NCBI GenBank assembly: GCA_964393895.1
Contig: CAYMWP010000033.1
Location: 1 to 34,162, forward strand
Source: B4-G1 sp964393895
GTDB lineage: Bacteria > Chloroflexota > Anaerolineae > B4-G1
DNA length: 34,162 bases
Direction: 5' to 3'
Within the stretch, counting starts at the first letter, position 1. Every line of letters begins with the position of its first letter. This document shows, piece by piece, positions 8,960 to 18,325 of the stretch. A program made the position numbers and the translations under genes. Below the pieces are notes generated by a model. It did not search any database. It was given only the letters and a program-made list of their open reading frames with translations, and was not told the origin of the DNA.

Positions 8960-8969
8960 TGCCTGCGAG

Positions 8970-9938
8970 TCATTGCCCCACGGCCTGGACAGCTAACTCG
9001 GCGGCCTGGGTCAAATCGGCAGGGAGATCGTCTCCCTGAGCCAGCAACCAGGCGACGTCGTGTGGGCGAGAGGCCTCCATCAGCGCCTCCCACTCGGCCC
9101 GGTTGGCAACTGGCCTCCCTGCCCTGGTTCGCCAGTCGCGCGCTTTCCACTTTTTGACCCAGCTAGAAGCGCCTTTGGCCAGATACTTGGCATCGGAGTA
9201 AAAGATCACGCGGCAGGGCTGGGTCAACGCTCGCAGCGCCTCGGCCGCGCCACGAATGAGCATGGCGTTGGCCGTCGTCCCCGACTCGCCGCCGCTGAGC
9301 GTCTTGACGTGCTCCCCCGCACGCAACACTGCTCCCCATCCGCCGCGCCCCTCGGCGCCCCGGCAGGAGACCTTGACGCATATTTCGACGATGAGGCGGC
9401 CATCGTCGGCGAATTGACGCGCACTTGTTCCCCGGTAGGAGCGACGGAGATGAATAAGCGCCCGCCGCGCCCCGGTCGCCAACTGATCGGCCTGTTCGTT
9501 GAGGGGGTGTCCGGCGTGTCCCCTGATCCAGTGCCATGTCACATCGTGGGCCTGGGTCAGCCGGTGGAGCAAGCGCCATAAATCCTGGTTCTTGACCGGT
9601 TGATCCTCTCTGGTGCGCCAGCCGCGCCTGACCCAGGCCTCGATCCACTCGGTGATGCCCAGGCGCAGGTAACGCGAGTCGGTGTGGACGTTCACCCGGC
9701 AACGCCCTAGAAGGCTCTCCAGCAACGAGAGGGCCGCGGCGGCGGCGTAAAGCTCCATCCGGTTGTTGGTAGTATCCAGATCATTACCGCTGAGCGTCCA
9801 CTCCCGATCGCTCCAGCGGATGATGACACCCCAACCGCCAGGGCCAGGGTTGGGGTCGCAGCCGCCGTCGGTGTAGACGTCCATCTGAGGCAGCGCGGCG
9901 TCACGCGGAGCTCTGGGTCCGGGAAAGGTCTGAGGCAT
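8970..9938 (-). CDS. tandem RNase H protein (active N-terminal, degenerate C-terminal domain)
   Basis: This 322-residue protein has two RNase HI-type domains; a normal RNase HI is about 150 residues. Domain 1 (about 18-158) has the full DEDD set: D24 in YTDGGC, E62 in NNRMEL, D87 in HTDSRYL and D151 in LNEQADQLA, plus H141. Domain 2 (about 180-320) repeats the layout (GGWGAVLRAGEH, TTANAML, FYSDAKYL, VKKWKARDWRTRAGRPV) but keeps only the third acid, D249. Domain 1 should cut RNA in RNA/DNA hybrids; domain 2 is probably structural or hybrid-binding. The annotated start gives an 18-residue lead; M19 is an alternative. It heads the operon with the MFS and LysM/M23 genes. Confidence 0.87.
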   Translation of the reverse strand: MPQTFPGPRAPRDAALPQMDVYTDGGCDPNPGPGGWGVIIRWSDREWTLSGNDLDTTNNRMELYAAAAALSLLESLLGRCRVNVHTDSRYLRLGITEWIEAWVRRGWRTREDQPVKNQDLWRLLHRLTQAHDVTWHWIRGHAGHPLNEQADQLATGARRALIHLRRSYRGTSARQFADDGRLIVEICVKVSCRGAEGRGGWGAVLRAGEHVKTLSGGESGTTANAMLIRGAAEALRALTQPCRVIFYSDAKYLAKGASSWVKKWKARDWRTRAGRPVANRAEWEALMEASRPHDVAWLLAQGDDLPADLTQAAELAVQAVGQ

Positions 9939-10060
9939 AACTACTTTACGACCGCCATGCGAGTCAGAAAACTAATCCTCTCAAAAGCTCAAGATGGCCG
10001 GAGATCATGTGCTTGGATACGTGGAAGCCGCACCCTGCAGAGCCAGTGTGGGGCCGGAGG

Positions 10061-10139
10061 TATCATCTCAATAAACCGGGGTAATGTAAGGCGGAATGGC
10101 ATTCCGCCTTACTTTTCCCCCAACTTTTTGAGAAGAGAC
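10061..10139. repeat. 79-bp palindromic dispersed repeat, copy 1
   Basis: It contains a near-perfect hairpin at 10086-10112 (GTAAGGCGGAATG, one base, then its complement). The ends are imperfect inverted repeats (TATCATCTCAA against TTTTGAGAAGAGAC). A second copy lies at 19406-19481. The small size and lack of coding capacity suggest a MITE-like or REP-like unit. Confidence 0.8.
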
Positions 10140-10163
10140 AACCGGAGGTTGCACCAGATTTTT

Positions 10164-10226
10164 CGCAGATAAAGGCACACAAAATTAGCGTCCGCCCCGC
10201 AGGGGCGCCATCGGCGTTAATCTGCG
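10164..10226. repeat. imperfect palindrome, possible terminator for the upstream lipoprotein gene
   Basis: Outer arms CGCAGAT and ATCTGCG (10164-10170 and 10220-10226) enclose ATTAGCG/CGTTAAT arms and a central CGCCCC-GCA-GGGGCG hairpin (10193-10207). It lies 42 bp past the stop of the lipoprotein gene (- strand), with only a weak T run beyond it. Either a repeat element or a terminator is possible. The rest of the 9939-10267 gap shows no gene. Confidence 0.5.
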
Positions 10227-10267
10227 TCCCCAATCTCGTCTCGTCTGCCCAGATGATGAGGGCCAGT

Positions 10268-11497
10268 TCACTCGAGTCGCCACACGCGCAGGTTGTCCAG
10301 GCAGACGGTGGTATTGCCCTCGCTGTACGTGGAGCCTCCCAGTCCGACGCGTCCCTCCGGGAAGCGGTCGCTGTTGACCTGGCCTATCAACACACCATTG
10401 ACGTACAGAGAGACGACGCCTTCCAGGCGCTCCATGCTTAGATAGTTTGCGCCGCTCGGGCTGATGTTTCTGGAGACGGTCCAGTCAATCAGATTCTCCT
10501 GCCAGGAGCCATTTTCCAGCAGGAAGAGAGCGAACGTCTGATCGGACGGGGAAACCTCGTACCAGTAGATATTGTCTCCATCCGGGCCAAAGCCCAGGCC
10601 ACACGTAGCGTCCTCCGCCCCCTCAAAGTAGCAGCCCACCTCGGCGACGAACTCGTCCGTGCGGAAAGGCTCGTACCACTCCCAGGCCGTAAAGTTGTCG
10701 CTCTTGATCAGCATGCAGTACTCGCCGCCGGCCGGGCTCATATAGAAGACGTTTTCAGTCTCTGTATCGAGTCCCCAGTTGTTGCGATTATCCTCGAACG
10801 CCTCCTCAAAGCGCAGCACGGCGTTGCCTGGCAGCGGCGTCTTGCCCACCACCGTCCAATTGTTCTTCTCGGGGAGAGAGATGTTGTAGACTATTTCGAC
10901 GCTGCTATCGTCATCCTCCGCGGCCTTGATGTCGTACGTGCCGCGCGGCACGCCGTCCACGACGAAACTGGCGCCAGGCTCGATCACCTGGTCGCCCAGC
11001 CAATCCTCGCCCCAGGTGGCGGCATCGGAGAGGGCTATGTAAAGGTAGTAAATCGCGTCGTCAGAGTTGTTGACGACCTCGAACGAGGAGAGACCTGTGA
11101 TGTCCCAGGTCATATCACCCTCTACCTTAGCCTCCCATGTGACTTGGATGGTTTCGTTGTTCTCATCCGCGGCCTTGACGTCGTAGGTGCCTTCAGGGAT
11201 GCCCACGATGGTGTGCGTCTCTCCAGGATCGATCATCTCGTCTCCCAGCCAATCCTCGCCCCACTCGTCGGCATCGGCGGGTGATATATACACGTACCAC
11301 ACTGCCACACCCGAATTGTTAGTGATCTCGAGTGTCGTCCCTTCGGGTTGGGGCTGGGGCTGAGGTGTATTCGTGGGTATGGTGGTGGGAGGTTCCTCCA
11401 CTATCACAGTGGGCGTCTCTCCGTCGCCCCCGCCGCACGCCAGCCCGGCCAAGACCAATACTGCCGCTGCCGCTGAGATCCAATGAATGTTTTTCAT
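10268..11497 (-). CDS. lipoprotein with two tandem beta repeats and a LamG-like C-terminal domain
   Basis: The 409-residue protein has a signal peptide with lipobox LAGLACGG (Cys about 21), then a Pro/Thr/Gln linker. Two repeats of about 75 residues follow (about 55-125 and 135-205), each with a NNS strand, a W/YYLYIS/A strand, WGEDWLGD, a PG turn and GTYDVKA or GTYDIKA. The C-terminal part (about 225-405) has the pattern of a LamG/concanavalin-like domain (FEEAFEDNRNNWG, LSMERLEGVVSLYVNG, VGLGG, CLDNLRVWRLE). It is probably attached to the outer face of the membrane and binds glycans or proteins. A strong GAGGAGG ribosome site precedes the ATG. No enzymatic motif was seen. Confidence 0.78.
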   Translation of the reverse strand: MKNIHWISAAAAVLVLAGLACGGGDGETPTVIVEEPPTTIPTNTPQPQPQPEGTTLEITNNSGVAVWYVYISPADADEWGEDWLGDEMIDPGETHTIVGIPEGTYDVKAADENNETIQVTWEAKVEGDMTWDITGLSSFEVVNNSDDAIYYLYIALSDAATWGEDWLGDQVIEPGASFVVDGVPRGTYDIKAAEDDDSSVEIVYNISLPEKNNWTVVGKTPLPGNAVLRFEEAFEDNRNNWGLDTETENVFYMSPAGGEYCMLIKSDNFTAWEWYEPFRTDEFVAEVGCYFEGAEDATCGLGFGPDGDNIYWYEVSPSDQTFALFLLENGSWQENLIDWTVSRNISPSGANYLSMERLEGVVSLYVNGVLIGQVNSDRFPEGRVGLGGSTYSEGNTTVCLDNLRVWRLE

Positions 11498-11699
11498 CTC
11501 TTTCCTCCTCTAATTTTGATAGGGCTGTGTTTCATTTCAGTAGAGACCCTAGACCTCGGAGGTCTTACCCAACTCATCTGAAACACACCCTTTTGACATG
11601 GATGTGTTTCACTTCGGTTGGAGGTAGTCTCGGTTTTCATATCGCGCTGTGGCAGGCGTGGCTACATTTTCGTGTAACACAGACTATCTCGACGGTGCT
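11498..11699 (-). other. about 200-nt leader of the lipoprotein gene, with palindromes
   Basis: If transcription starts from the promoter at 11706-11734, the mRNA has a leader of about 200 nt. It holds a TAGACCTC-G-GAGGTCTTA type hairpin near 11552-11568 and three related 9-mers: TGTGTTTCA near 11525 and 11609, and its complement TGAAACACA near 11578. No reading frame in it looks like a gene. No known riboswitch class was recognised. Confidence 0.4.
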
Positions 11700-11705
11700 G
11701 CTCAG

Positions 11706-11734
11706 AGTGTAGCACACTGAGCGTAAAAATGCAA
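11706..11734 (-). promoter_or_regulatory. promoter of the repeat-domain lipoprotein gene
   Basis: On the - strand TTGCAT (11729-11734), a 17-bp spacer and TACACT (11706-11711) form a good -35/-10 pair directed at the lipoprotein gene. Confidence 0.5.
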
Positions 11735-11810
11735 CTGGAAGCAGTGCGCGCTGGAAATCATTGCTGAAAAGCGGCGCCCATCGCCGGGTTGAAAACCTGC
11801 TCTACTCCGC

Positions 11811-12875
11811 CTAATCACGTTTCACCAAATGCACCAGTTCCTTCAAATTGGTGGGGCTTATGGCCCGCTCACCCGCTTCGATCTCTCGCACCAGCGCCGC
11901 CAGCGCTGCATTGACGGGGGTCGGCACAGCCTTCTCCCGGCCTCGCTCCACCACGTAGCCGTTGAGAAAATCAATCTCAGCCCGGCGCCCCCGCTCAATG
12001 CTCTGGAGCATTGACGATTTGAGACGGCGGAATTTGGAGCCCACGACCAGCATGATGGCGTGCTTGAATACCAGATCAAAGCCCCAGCCGCCCGCGCGGC
12101 GCTCCGGGGGCAGGTAGAGCCGGTGAACGTCCAGTGTGCCGCCTACCGGCTCCAGTGATATCCCGTGCGCTTCCGCCACGTCCACCACCTCGCTAAAGAT
12201 CGCCAGGGCCAGCCGCCGTCCGGCATTGCGCTGCAACATCTCGCCCAGCAATTGACCGGTCACAGCGCCCGTGGCGGAGGTGGCGCAATTGAGCGTCAAC
12301 TTGCTCCACAAGACCCCATAAATGTTATCCGAGACTGTGGCCGGCCCGATAGACCCCAGCATAGCCCGGAGTTGCTGCACCCGGGCGGTCAGCCGGCCGT
12401 CCAACTCGCCGACGACTATTTCCCCTCGCGACGTCATCTCGTAGACGCCGGGCGCGTGCATCGTCGCGCCCCAGCCCACCAGGGCGCCGATCACCCGTTC
12501 CCGGCCCAAGATCGCGCTCACTCGATCCTCCACCACGCCGTTCTGGAAGGTGACGACGTATCCCTCTGGCGCCAGGATGCCCTTCACGTCCCGCACGGCC
12601 TGTTCTACGTCGGTGCCCTTCATCGCCAGATAGACCGCGTCGAAAGGCCCCTCAACCTCGTCCAAATACTGGAAGGTATCTACGGGCAAGTTCCACTCCC
12701 CTTCCGGTGTGGTGATGCGCAACCCGTCTGTATTTAGCGCCTGGCAGATCTCCTCGTTGCGAGTGACGATCACAAGATCGTGCCCTCCCCGCAACAACCC
12801 TCCGGCGATCACGCCGCCCACGCCGCCGCAACCCATAAGCAACAACCGTTGCCTCTCACTCGTGCGCAATGTCAT
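11811..12875 (-). CDS. 2-dehydropantoate 2-reductase-like (ketopantoate reductase family)
   Basis: This 354-residue protein has an N-terminal Rossmann fold with the NADP loop LLLMGCGGVGGVIAGGLLRGG, the family block VYLAMKGTD, VVTFQNGVVEDR, and the C-terminal ApbA domain containing YGVLWSKLTLNCATSATGA, whose lysine is the usual catalytic residue. PanE reduces 2-dehydropantoate to pantoate for pantothenate/CoA synthesis. The family also contains reductases of other 2-keto acids, and no other pan gene is nearby, so the substrate is uncertain. The protein is somewhat longer than PanE (about 300). A GGAGACG ribosome site precedes the ATG. Confidence 0.82.
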   Translation of the reverse strand: MTLRTSERQRLLLMGCGGVGGVIAGGLLRGGHDLVIVTRNEEICQALNTDGLRITTPEGEWNLPVDTFQYLDEVEGPFDAVYLAMKGTDVEQAVRDVKGILAPEGYVVTFQNGVVEDRVSAILGRERVIGALVGWGATMHAPGVYEMTSRGEIVVGELDGRLTARVQQLRAMLGSIGPATVSDNIYGVLWSKLTLNCATSATGAVTGQLLGEMLQRNAGRRLALAIFSEVVDVAEAHGISLEPVGGTLDVHRLYLPPERRAGGWGFDLVFKHAIMLVVGSKFRRLKSSMLQSIERGRRAEIDFLNGYVVERGREKAVPTPVNAALAALVREIEAGERAISPTNLKELVHLVKRD

Positions 12876-12928
12876 TGAATACGTCTCCTTTTCTTTTCTT
12901 CCGGTTGACCCGGCTTGGATTACATCGC

Positions 12929-12956
12929 ATTATACACGTTGGGCAGAGATACACAA
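12929..12956 (-). promoter_or_regulatory. promoter of the ketopantoate-reductase-like gene
   Basis: On the - strand TTGTGT (12951-12956), a 16-bp spacer and a consensus TATAAT (12929-12934) sit about 55 bp upstream of the ATG. It is back to back with the promoter of the sensor gene. Confidence 0.5.
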
Positions 12957-12964
12957 ATCGCAAG

Positions 12965-12993
12965 TTGTCCTTTTCCGCCAGATGTCGTACAAT
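12965..12993 (+). promoter_or_regulatory. promoter of the multi-domain sensor gene
   Basis: TTGTCC (12965-12970), a 17-bp spacer and TACAAT (12988-12993) give a good pair, with a leader of about 140 nt before the ATG at 13140. The -10 hexamer is the same as at 4091. Confidence 0.55.
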
Positions 12994-13139
12994 GTGCCAG
13001 AGGTGCGAGACTATATTCACTGCTCATCTCATCACACTGAACCGCACCCGAGCCCAGACCAGAAGCAAAAGTACCAACCTCTGTCTCAGGTGGGATGTAC
13101 CCGGGACGGGGACTTGCAAAAAAGGAAAGGTGATCAGAG

Positions 13140-16100
13140 ATGAATCGGCAATCACTCTCGAGCCACGAGATCGAGAATACCGACCTGCGCGCAGCCCTCG
13201 ATGCCGTCGTCCTTAGGAACCTATCCCCTGTCTCGGCCGGCCTGGGTGTGCTCTACGTTATCTTTGGTGTGAGCCACCTTTTGGTGCTGCCCGGTGACGT
13301 GACCGTCCCGATGAGCATCGCGGCGGCCGGGACTGCGGTGGTGATCCTCGGCTTCTACGTCGCGCTGAGGTGGTGGGCGCCTCCCGCCCGCTGGGCTCAC
13401 CCGATTGGGGCGGGTATCGCGGCCCTGGCCCTGTTCAATTCTTTGCTCCACCTCCACCTGACCTCGGAACCTCAGCAGAGCACCAACCTGATGCTGCTGA
13501 TCGCGGGGATAGGGTTTCTATTCCTGTCCCCGCGCTGGCTTGCCCTGGTGCTGGCGGCGACACTTGCCGGATGGGGAATCGTCGTGTGGGCGTCGCCCCC
13601 GTCGCCCGCCTGGCTCCACTTTGGATTCGGCATGCTCACGGCGACTCTGCTCTCTGTGCTCGTCCACACCGTCCGGGTCCGCACGCTCCAACGGCTCGAG
13701 GGGTTGCGACTCCAGGATGAACGCCGGAAGGCGGAACTGGACTCGGCGCTGCGTGCCGCGCGGCACAGCGAGAGCAGGTATCGAGATTTGTTGGAAGAAG
13801 CCAACGACCTCATCCAGAGCATTGCGCCCGACGGCTCCATCCTGTACGTCAACCGCGCCTGGCGTGAGACTCTTGGATTCGGCCAGGAGGAAATCGCTGG
13901 CCTCTCGATATTCGACGTCATCCACCCCGACAGCCGGGAACATTGCCGGGCGGTGCTGGAACGCTTGACCACCGCAGAATGTTCCGAACGTCTCGAAACG
14001 ACGCTCCTGACCAAGGGTGGGGAGGCGATCGCCGTCGAGGGCAGCATCAACTGCCAGTTCGAGGATGGCCTCCCCGTCGCCACCCGAGGCATCCTCCGCG
14101 ACGTCACCGAGCGCAAGCGGGCCGAACAATCACTTCAGCGCCGCAACCGGGAACTGGTCGCCCGCAACACGGTGGCCCAGGCCCTATCAACCTCCCTGGA
14201 GCTGCATGATCTTTTGGACAAGGTTCTCTCGAGCGCGACCGAATCGCTGGGGTTCACCGGCGGCCTGGTCTCTCTGTCCGACGAGCGCACGGGGAGACTT
14301 GCGCTTTCCGCCCACACGGGCCTTCCGCCAGCCCTCATCGAGCAGCTCCAATCCTGTGGGCTGGAAGGCACGCTCTGTGACTTGGTTTATCAAAGGGACG
14401 AGCCTCTGGGCCTGGAAGACCTGGGCGAGAGAGCGCCGCTGGAAGTGGACGGCCTCTTGCAGATGGGCCTGCGGTCTTATGCCGGCGCGCCGATCCGCCA
14501 CAAGGATCGCGCGTTGGGCACCTTTTGTCTCTTCGATTCCGCTCCCCGTCCCATCTCGGAAGCTGACCACGCCATGCTGACCGCCATCGGCCAACAGATC
14601 GGCGTGGCCGTGGAGAACGCCCGGCTCTTTGAGAGCGCCGTGCGTGAGCGGGAGATAGCCCAAACTCTGCTCAATACCACTGAGGCGTTGAGCACGACGC
14701 TCCAACTCGACAGGCTGATCGAGCACGTTCTCGACGAGCTCCAGCGAGTCGTGCCCTACGACGTGGCTTCGATCTGCCTGTTGCACGACGGACACTGCCA
14801 GTTGGCTGCATCCCGCAGCCCGGCGCACGCCCCCTCGTTCGAGCAAGATTTCGCCCTGAAGGAACACCCCCTGGCGCGACGGGCCGCGGGCGAGCGACGG
14901 GCCGTCGTCGTCTCCGACGCACGCGACATGCCGGATTGGCCCACCGACGGGGAACTGCCCCCACCACGCTCCTGGCTGGCCGCGCCGCTGATCGCCAGGG
15001 ACGAGGTCATTGGCGTGTTGACGCTAGGTTCCAATCGCCCTGACCTGTACGACGACGATGCGGCCCGGCTGGCCTCCGCCTTTGCCCGCCACGCGGCCCT
15101 GGCGGTCGAGAACTCGCGCCTGTACGGGCAGGCTATGGCCCAGTTGCGTGAGATGACCGTTCTGCAAAATGTGACGGCGGCTATCTCTTCGACGCTGGAC
15201 ATTGACTTGATATTGCCCTACGTGGCCCGCAGCCTGTGCGAGATTCTGAACAGCACCAGCGTCGAGATCTATGGCTTGGATGAGAAAAACAACGTCGCCG
15301 CCCTCCTCGCCGCCTACGCGGTCCCTGCGGCCACCGGGGAGGAGAAAAGCCAATCGGAACCGGGGCGCATCGAATCGTTGGCCGCTCTGCCGGCTACGGC
15401 GGAGGCTCTGGCCCAGCGCCGCCCATTGCAAACGCGAGCCGATGACCCGGCAGCAGAACCGGGCGAGCGTGACCGCTTGAAAGCTCACGGTGCGCTGTCG
15501 GTGTTGCTCCTACCGATGGTGACGCACGATCATGTCCTGGGCTTTGTCCGCATCTGGGATAGCAGTATCCCCCGCCAGTTCACCGCTGGGGAAATCGCAA
15601 CTGGCCAAACACTGGCTCACCAGGCGGCCGTCGCAGTAGAAAGCGCCCGCTTACTGACAGAGACACAAGCAGCCCTGGCCGAGACAAAGGCGCTTTACCG
15701 CGCCAGCAGCTCACTGATCGCTCAAGAGAGCCTATCTAACGTGCTACAGACCGTGGTAGACGGCGTGGTAGAAGCGTTGCCCGCTGACAGGGCTACGCTG
15801 ATTACCCTGGATCTGGAAAAGCGGCGGCTGACCAACTTTGTCAAAGGCGGCCCGGGCGCAGAGCGGGCGCTCCCTATCTCATTCGCCGAGCTGTGGGAGG
15901 GGTTGAGCGGCTGGGTGCTGCGCGAGTTGAAACCGGCTCTGTCTCCCAAGGGAACGCCCGACCCGCGAGAAAGCCCTCAGGTGCAGCAACGTCGCCGGGA
16001 GACCGAATGTGGATCCATCATCGCGGTGCCGTTGTTGTATCGGGGCAAAACACTGGGCACGATGACCGCCATCAATCGCCCGGACGAGAGAGACTTTACC

Positions 16101-18272
16101 CAGCAGGACGTGGAGTTGATGATGGCCCTGGCCAACCACGCGGCGGCGGCCTTGGAGAACGCTCGCCTATTCGAGGAGATTCAGCGCCGCGCGACTCACT
16201 TGGCCGCCGCTGCCGAGGTCGCCAGGAACACGGCCGCTACCCTGGGTGTGACCCAGTTACTGGAAGAGACGGTGCGTCTCATATCCGAACAGTTTGGCTT
16301 TTATCACGCCAGCGTCTTTTTGATGGACGACGAGGAGAACGAGCTCTACGTAACCGCCGCCACCGATAGCTTTTGGGAGATCATCCCCGAGGGATACCGC
16401 CAACCGGTGGGCAGGGGGGCGATTGGGATGGCGGCGCAGACCGGGGAGACCGTGCGGGTTGCCGACGCCTCCGACGACCCGGTCCCCTATCGAGTAGGAA
16501 GGTGGCTCTCACCTTCCTCGCTCTCGGTACCGATCAGGTTTGGCGAGCGGGTGACTGGGGTTTTGGAGGTAGAGGCCGACATCCCCCACGCCTTTGACGA
16601 GAACGACCAGACGGCCTTGGAGCTGATAGCCGATCAGATCGCCGTCGCCATTCAGGAGGCCCGGCTGTTCGAGGAGATCGAGGAACGCCGGCTTTATCTC
16701 GAGGGAGTGCTGGGAGCCGCGCCGGACGCCGTCGTCACCCTGGATGCCCGGCACCGCATCATCGAGTGGAACGCCGGCGCGGAATGGTTGTTCGGTTACT
16801 CGCGGGAGGAGGTGGTGGGGAAGGATCTCGATCCCTTGATCACCACTCCCTCCACGCTCGCAGAAGCGGTCGGCTTCACCGGTAGGGCCATGGGCGGGGA
16901 AGAGTTGCCGCCTATGGAGGCGGTGCGCTATCGGAAAGATGGTTCCCCGGTAGACGTCATACTGGCCGGATCTCCGATCCTGGTAGGGGATGAATACGTC
17001 GGGGCAGTCGCCGTCTATACTGACATCACCGAGCGCAAGCGGGCAGAGAGGATGTTGAAGGAATACTCGGAGCGGCTGGAAGAGATGGTCGAGGAACGCA
17101 CGCGGGAACTGCGCGAGGCTCAAGGAAAACTCCTGGCTCAACAACGCCTCCAGCAGGAACTCGAAATGGCCGCCGGCGTCCAGGCCAGCCTACTGCCGGA
17201 CCAGGTGCCCTCTCTCGACGGATTTGAGATCGCGGCCGCAGCGCTGCCAGCGCGGCACGTGAGCGGAGACCTGTACGACTTTGTCGTAAGCGATTCGGAA
17301 GCCTGTCACATCGTGTTGGCCGATATCTCTGGCAAGGGCATCCCGGCCGCGCTGCTCGCCTCGACGGCGCGCGCACTTTTGCGCACCGAAACGGAGCGCA
17401 GTGACTCGCCGGCCGTCATTCTCTCCACTCTGAACCGCCTGCTCCACCGCGACCTCGAACATGCCGAAATGTTCATCACTCTCATCGCCGCCCGGCTCGA
17501 TGTGCGATCCGGCGTGCTCACCTATGCCAGCGCCGGTCATACCGAGACCCTGTGGTGGCGGCAAGGTAGCCGGGACTGCCACACGCTTCCCTCCACCGGA
17601 TTGCCCATCGGCATCTTTGCCGAAACCTCCATCGCTGAGGAATTCGTCCGCCTAAGACCGGGCGACGTGCTCCTCTTTTACAGCGATGGCATCACCGAGG
17701 CAGCCAACCCGCGCCATGAGCGCTTTGGTATGGAGCGCTTCACCGCCCTACTGACCGATCACGCGGACTCGCCTGCCTCCGAGTTGTGTGAGACCATCGT
17801 CGAGGCAGCCGAGACGTTCCGCGCCGCTGCGCCTCGCTCCGACGACCTGACGCTGGTCGTGCTCAGAGCTCTGCCGCGCACTGTTTCCTTTTCCTATCCC
17901 GCCAGGTTGGATCATTTGAGCGAGGCGAGAGAGCTGGTGAGGCAAGCCGCCTCGGTGTACGGGGATGACTTTGCCTCTCAGATGAAACTGGCGGCGTCCG
18001 AGATCATTGCCAACGTCATCCGCCACGCTTACGGCTCCTCCTCCGGGGAGATGCGCGGCGAGATCTCTTTGCTGCCCGATCAGATCCAACTGGATCTGTA
18101 CGACCAGGGAGCCTCCTTCGATCCTGCCGCGCTGCCGGAGCCAGACCTGGGCGAGTTGCAAGAAGGGGGGTACGGTATTCACATCGTGCGTCAATTGACC
18201 GACGAACTCAGCTACACCCCTGGTACGTCCGCAGGCAATCGCTGGCGGCTGGTCAAACGGGCCACGGGATAA
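13140..18272 (+). CDS. multi-PAS/GAF sensor with PP2C (SpoIIE) phosphatase and anti-sigma-type HATPase
   Basis: This 1,710-residue protein has an N-terminal membrane region (about 28-190), PAS 1 (about 207-325, ending in DVTERKRAEQ), five GAF domains (about 344-500, 503-660, 665-845, 850-1010, 1017-1178), PAS 2 (about 1183-1302), a coiled coil (about 1303-1355), a SpoIIE/PP2C phosphatase (about 1360-1578; SGDLYDF, LADISGKGIPAALLAS, SDGITEA, SDDLTLVVL) and an RsbW-like HATPase (about 1585-1706; SEIIANVIRHAYG, GGYGIHIVRQL). This joins the RsbU-type phosphatase and the RsbW/SpoIIAB-type kinase of partner-switching pathways in one chain. By family precedent it would control the phosphorylation of an anti-anti-sigma (STAS) protein; no STAS gene is in this window. 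A GAAAGGTG ribosome site precedes the ATG. Confidence 0.93.
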   Translation: MNRQSLSSHEIENTDLRAALDAVVLRNLSPVSAGLGVLYVIFGVSHLLVLPGDVTVPMSIAAAGTAVVILGFYVALRWWAPPARWAHPIGAGIAALALFNSLLHLHLTSEPQQSTNLMLLIAGIGFLFLSPRWLALVLAATLAGWGIVVWASPPSPAWLHFGFGMLTATLLSVLVHTVRVRTLQRLEGLRLQDERRKAELDSALRAARHSESRYRDLLEEANDLIQSIAPDGSILYVNRAWRETLGFGQEEIAGLSIFDVIHPDSREHCRAVLERLTTAECSERLETTLLTKGGEAIAVEGSINCQFEDGLPVATRGILRDVTERKRAEQSLQRRNRELVARNTVAQALSTSLELHDLLDKVLSSATESLGFTGGLVSLSDERTGRLALSAHTGLPPALIEQLQSCGLEGTLCDLVYQRDEPLGLEDLGERAPLEVDGLLQMGLRSYAGAPIRHKDRALGTFCLFDSAPRPISEADHAMLTAIGQQIGVAVENARLFESAVREREIAQTLLNTTEALSTTLQLDRLIEHVLDELQRVVPYDVASICLLHDGHCQLAASRSPAHAPSFEQDFALKEHPLARRAAGERRAVVVSDARDMPDWPTDGELPPPRSWLAAPLIARDEVIGVLTLGSNRPDLYDDDAARLASAFARHAALAVENSRLYGQAMAQLREMTVLQNVTAAISSTLDIDLILPYVARSLCEILNSTSVEIYGLDEKNNVAALLAAYAVPAATGEEKSQSEPGRIESLAALPATAEALAQRRPLQTRADDPAAEPGERDRLKAHGALSVLLLPMVTHDHVLGFVRIWDSSIPRQFTAGEIATGQTLAHQAAVAVESARLLTETQAALAETKALYRASSSLIAQESLSNVLQTVVDGVVEALPADRATLITLDLEKRRLTNFVKGGPGAERALPISFAELWEGLSGWVLRELKPALSPKGTPDPRESPQVQQRRRETECGSIIAVPLLYRGKTLGTMTAINRPDERDFTQQDVELMMALANHAAAALENARLFEEIQRRATHLAAAAEVARNTAATLGVTQLLEETVRLISEQFGFYHASVFLMDDEENELYVTAATDSFWEIIPEGYRQPVGRGAIGMAAQTGETVRVADASDDPVPYRVGRWLSPSSLSVPIRFGERVTGVLEVEADIPHAFDENDQTALELIADQIAVAIQEARLFEEIEERRLYLEGVLGAAPDAVVTLDARHRIIEWNAGAEWLFGYSREEVVGKDLDPLITTPSTLAEAVGFTGRAMGGEELPPMEAVRYRKDGSPVDVILAGSPILVGDEYVGAVAVYTDITERKRAERMLKEYSERLEEMVEERTRELREAQGKLLAQQRLQQELEMAAGVQASLLPDQVPSLDGFEIAAAALPARHVSGDLYDFVVSDSEACHIVLADISGKGIPAALLASTARALLRTETERSDSPAVILSTLNRLLHRDLEHAEMFITLIAARLDVRSGVLTYASAGHTETLWWRQGSRDCHTLPSTGLPIGIFAETSIAEEFVRLRPGDVLLFYSDGITEAANPRHERFGMERFTALLTDHADSPASELCETIVEAAETFRAAAPRSDDLTLVVLRALPRTVSFSYPARLDHLSEARELVRQAASVYGDDFASQMKLAASEIIANVIRHAYGSSSGEMRGEISLLPDQIQLDLYDQGASFDPAALPEPDLGELQEGGYGIHIVRQLTDELSYTPGTSAGNRWRLVKRATG

Positions 18273-18325
18273 GCGGACGAACAAAACGTAGCCGGGGACA
18301 AATCTCGGAGATTCGAGGTAAACTC

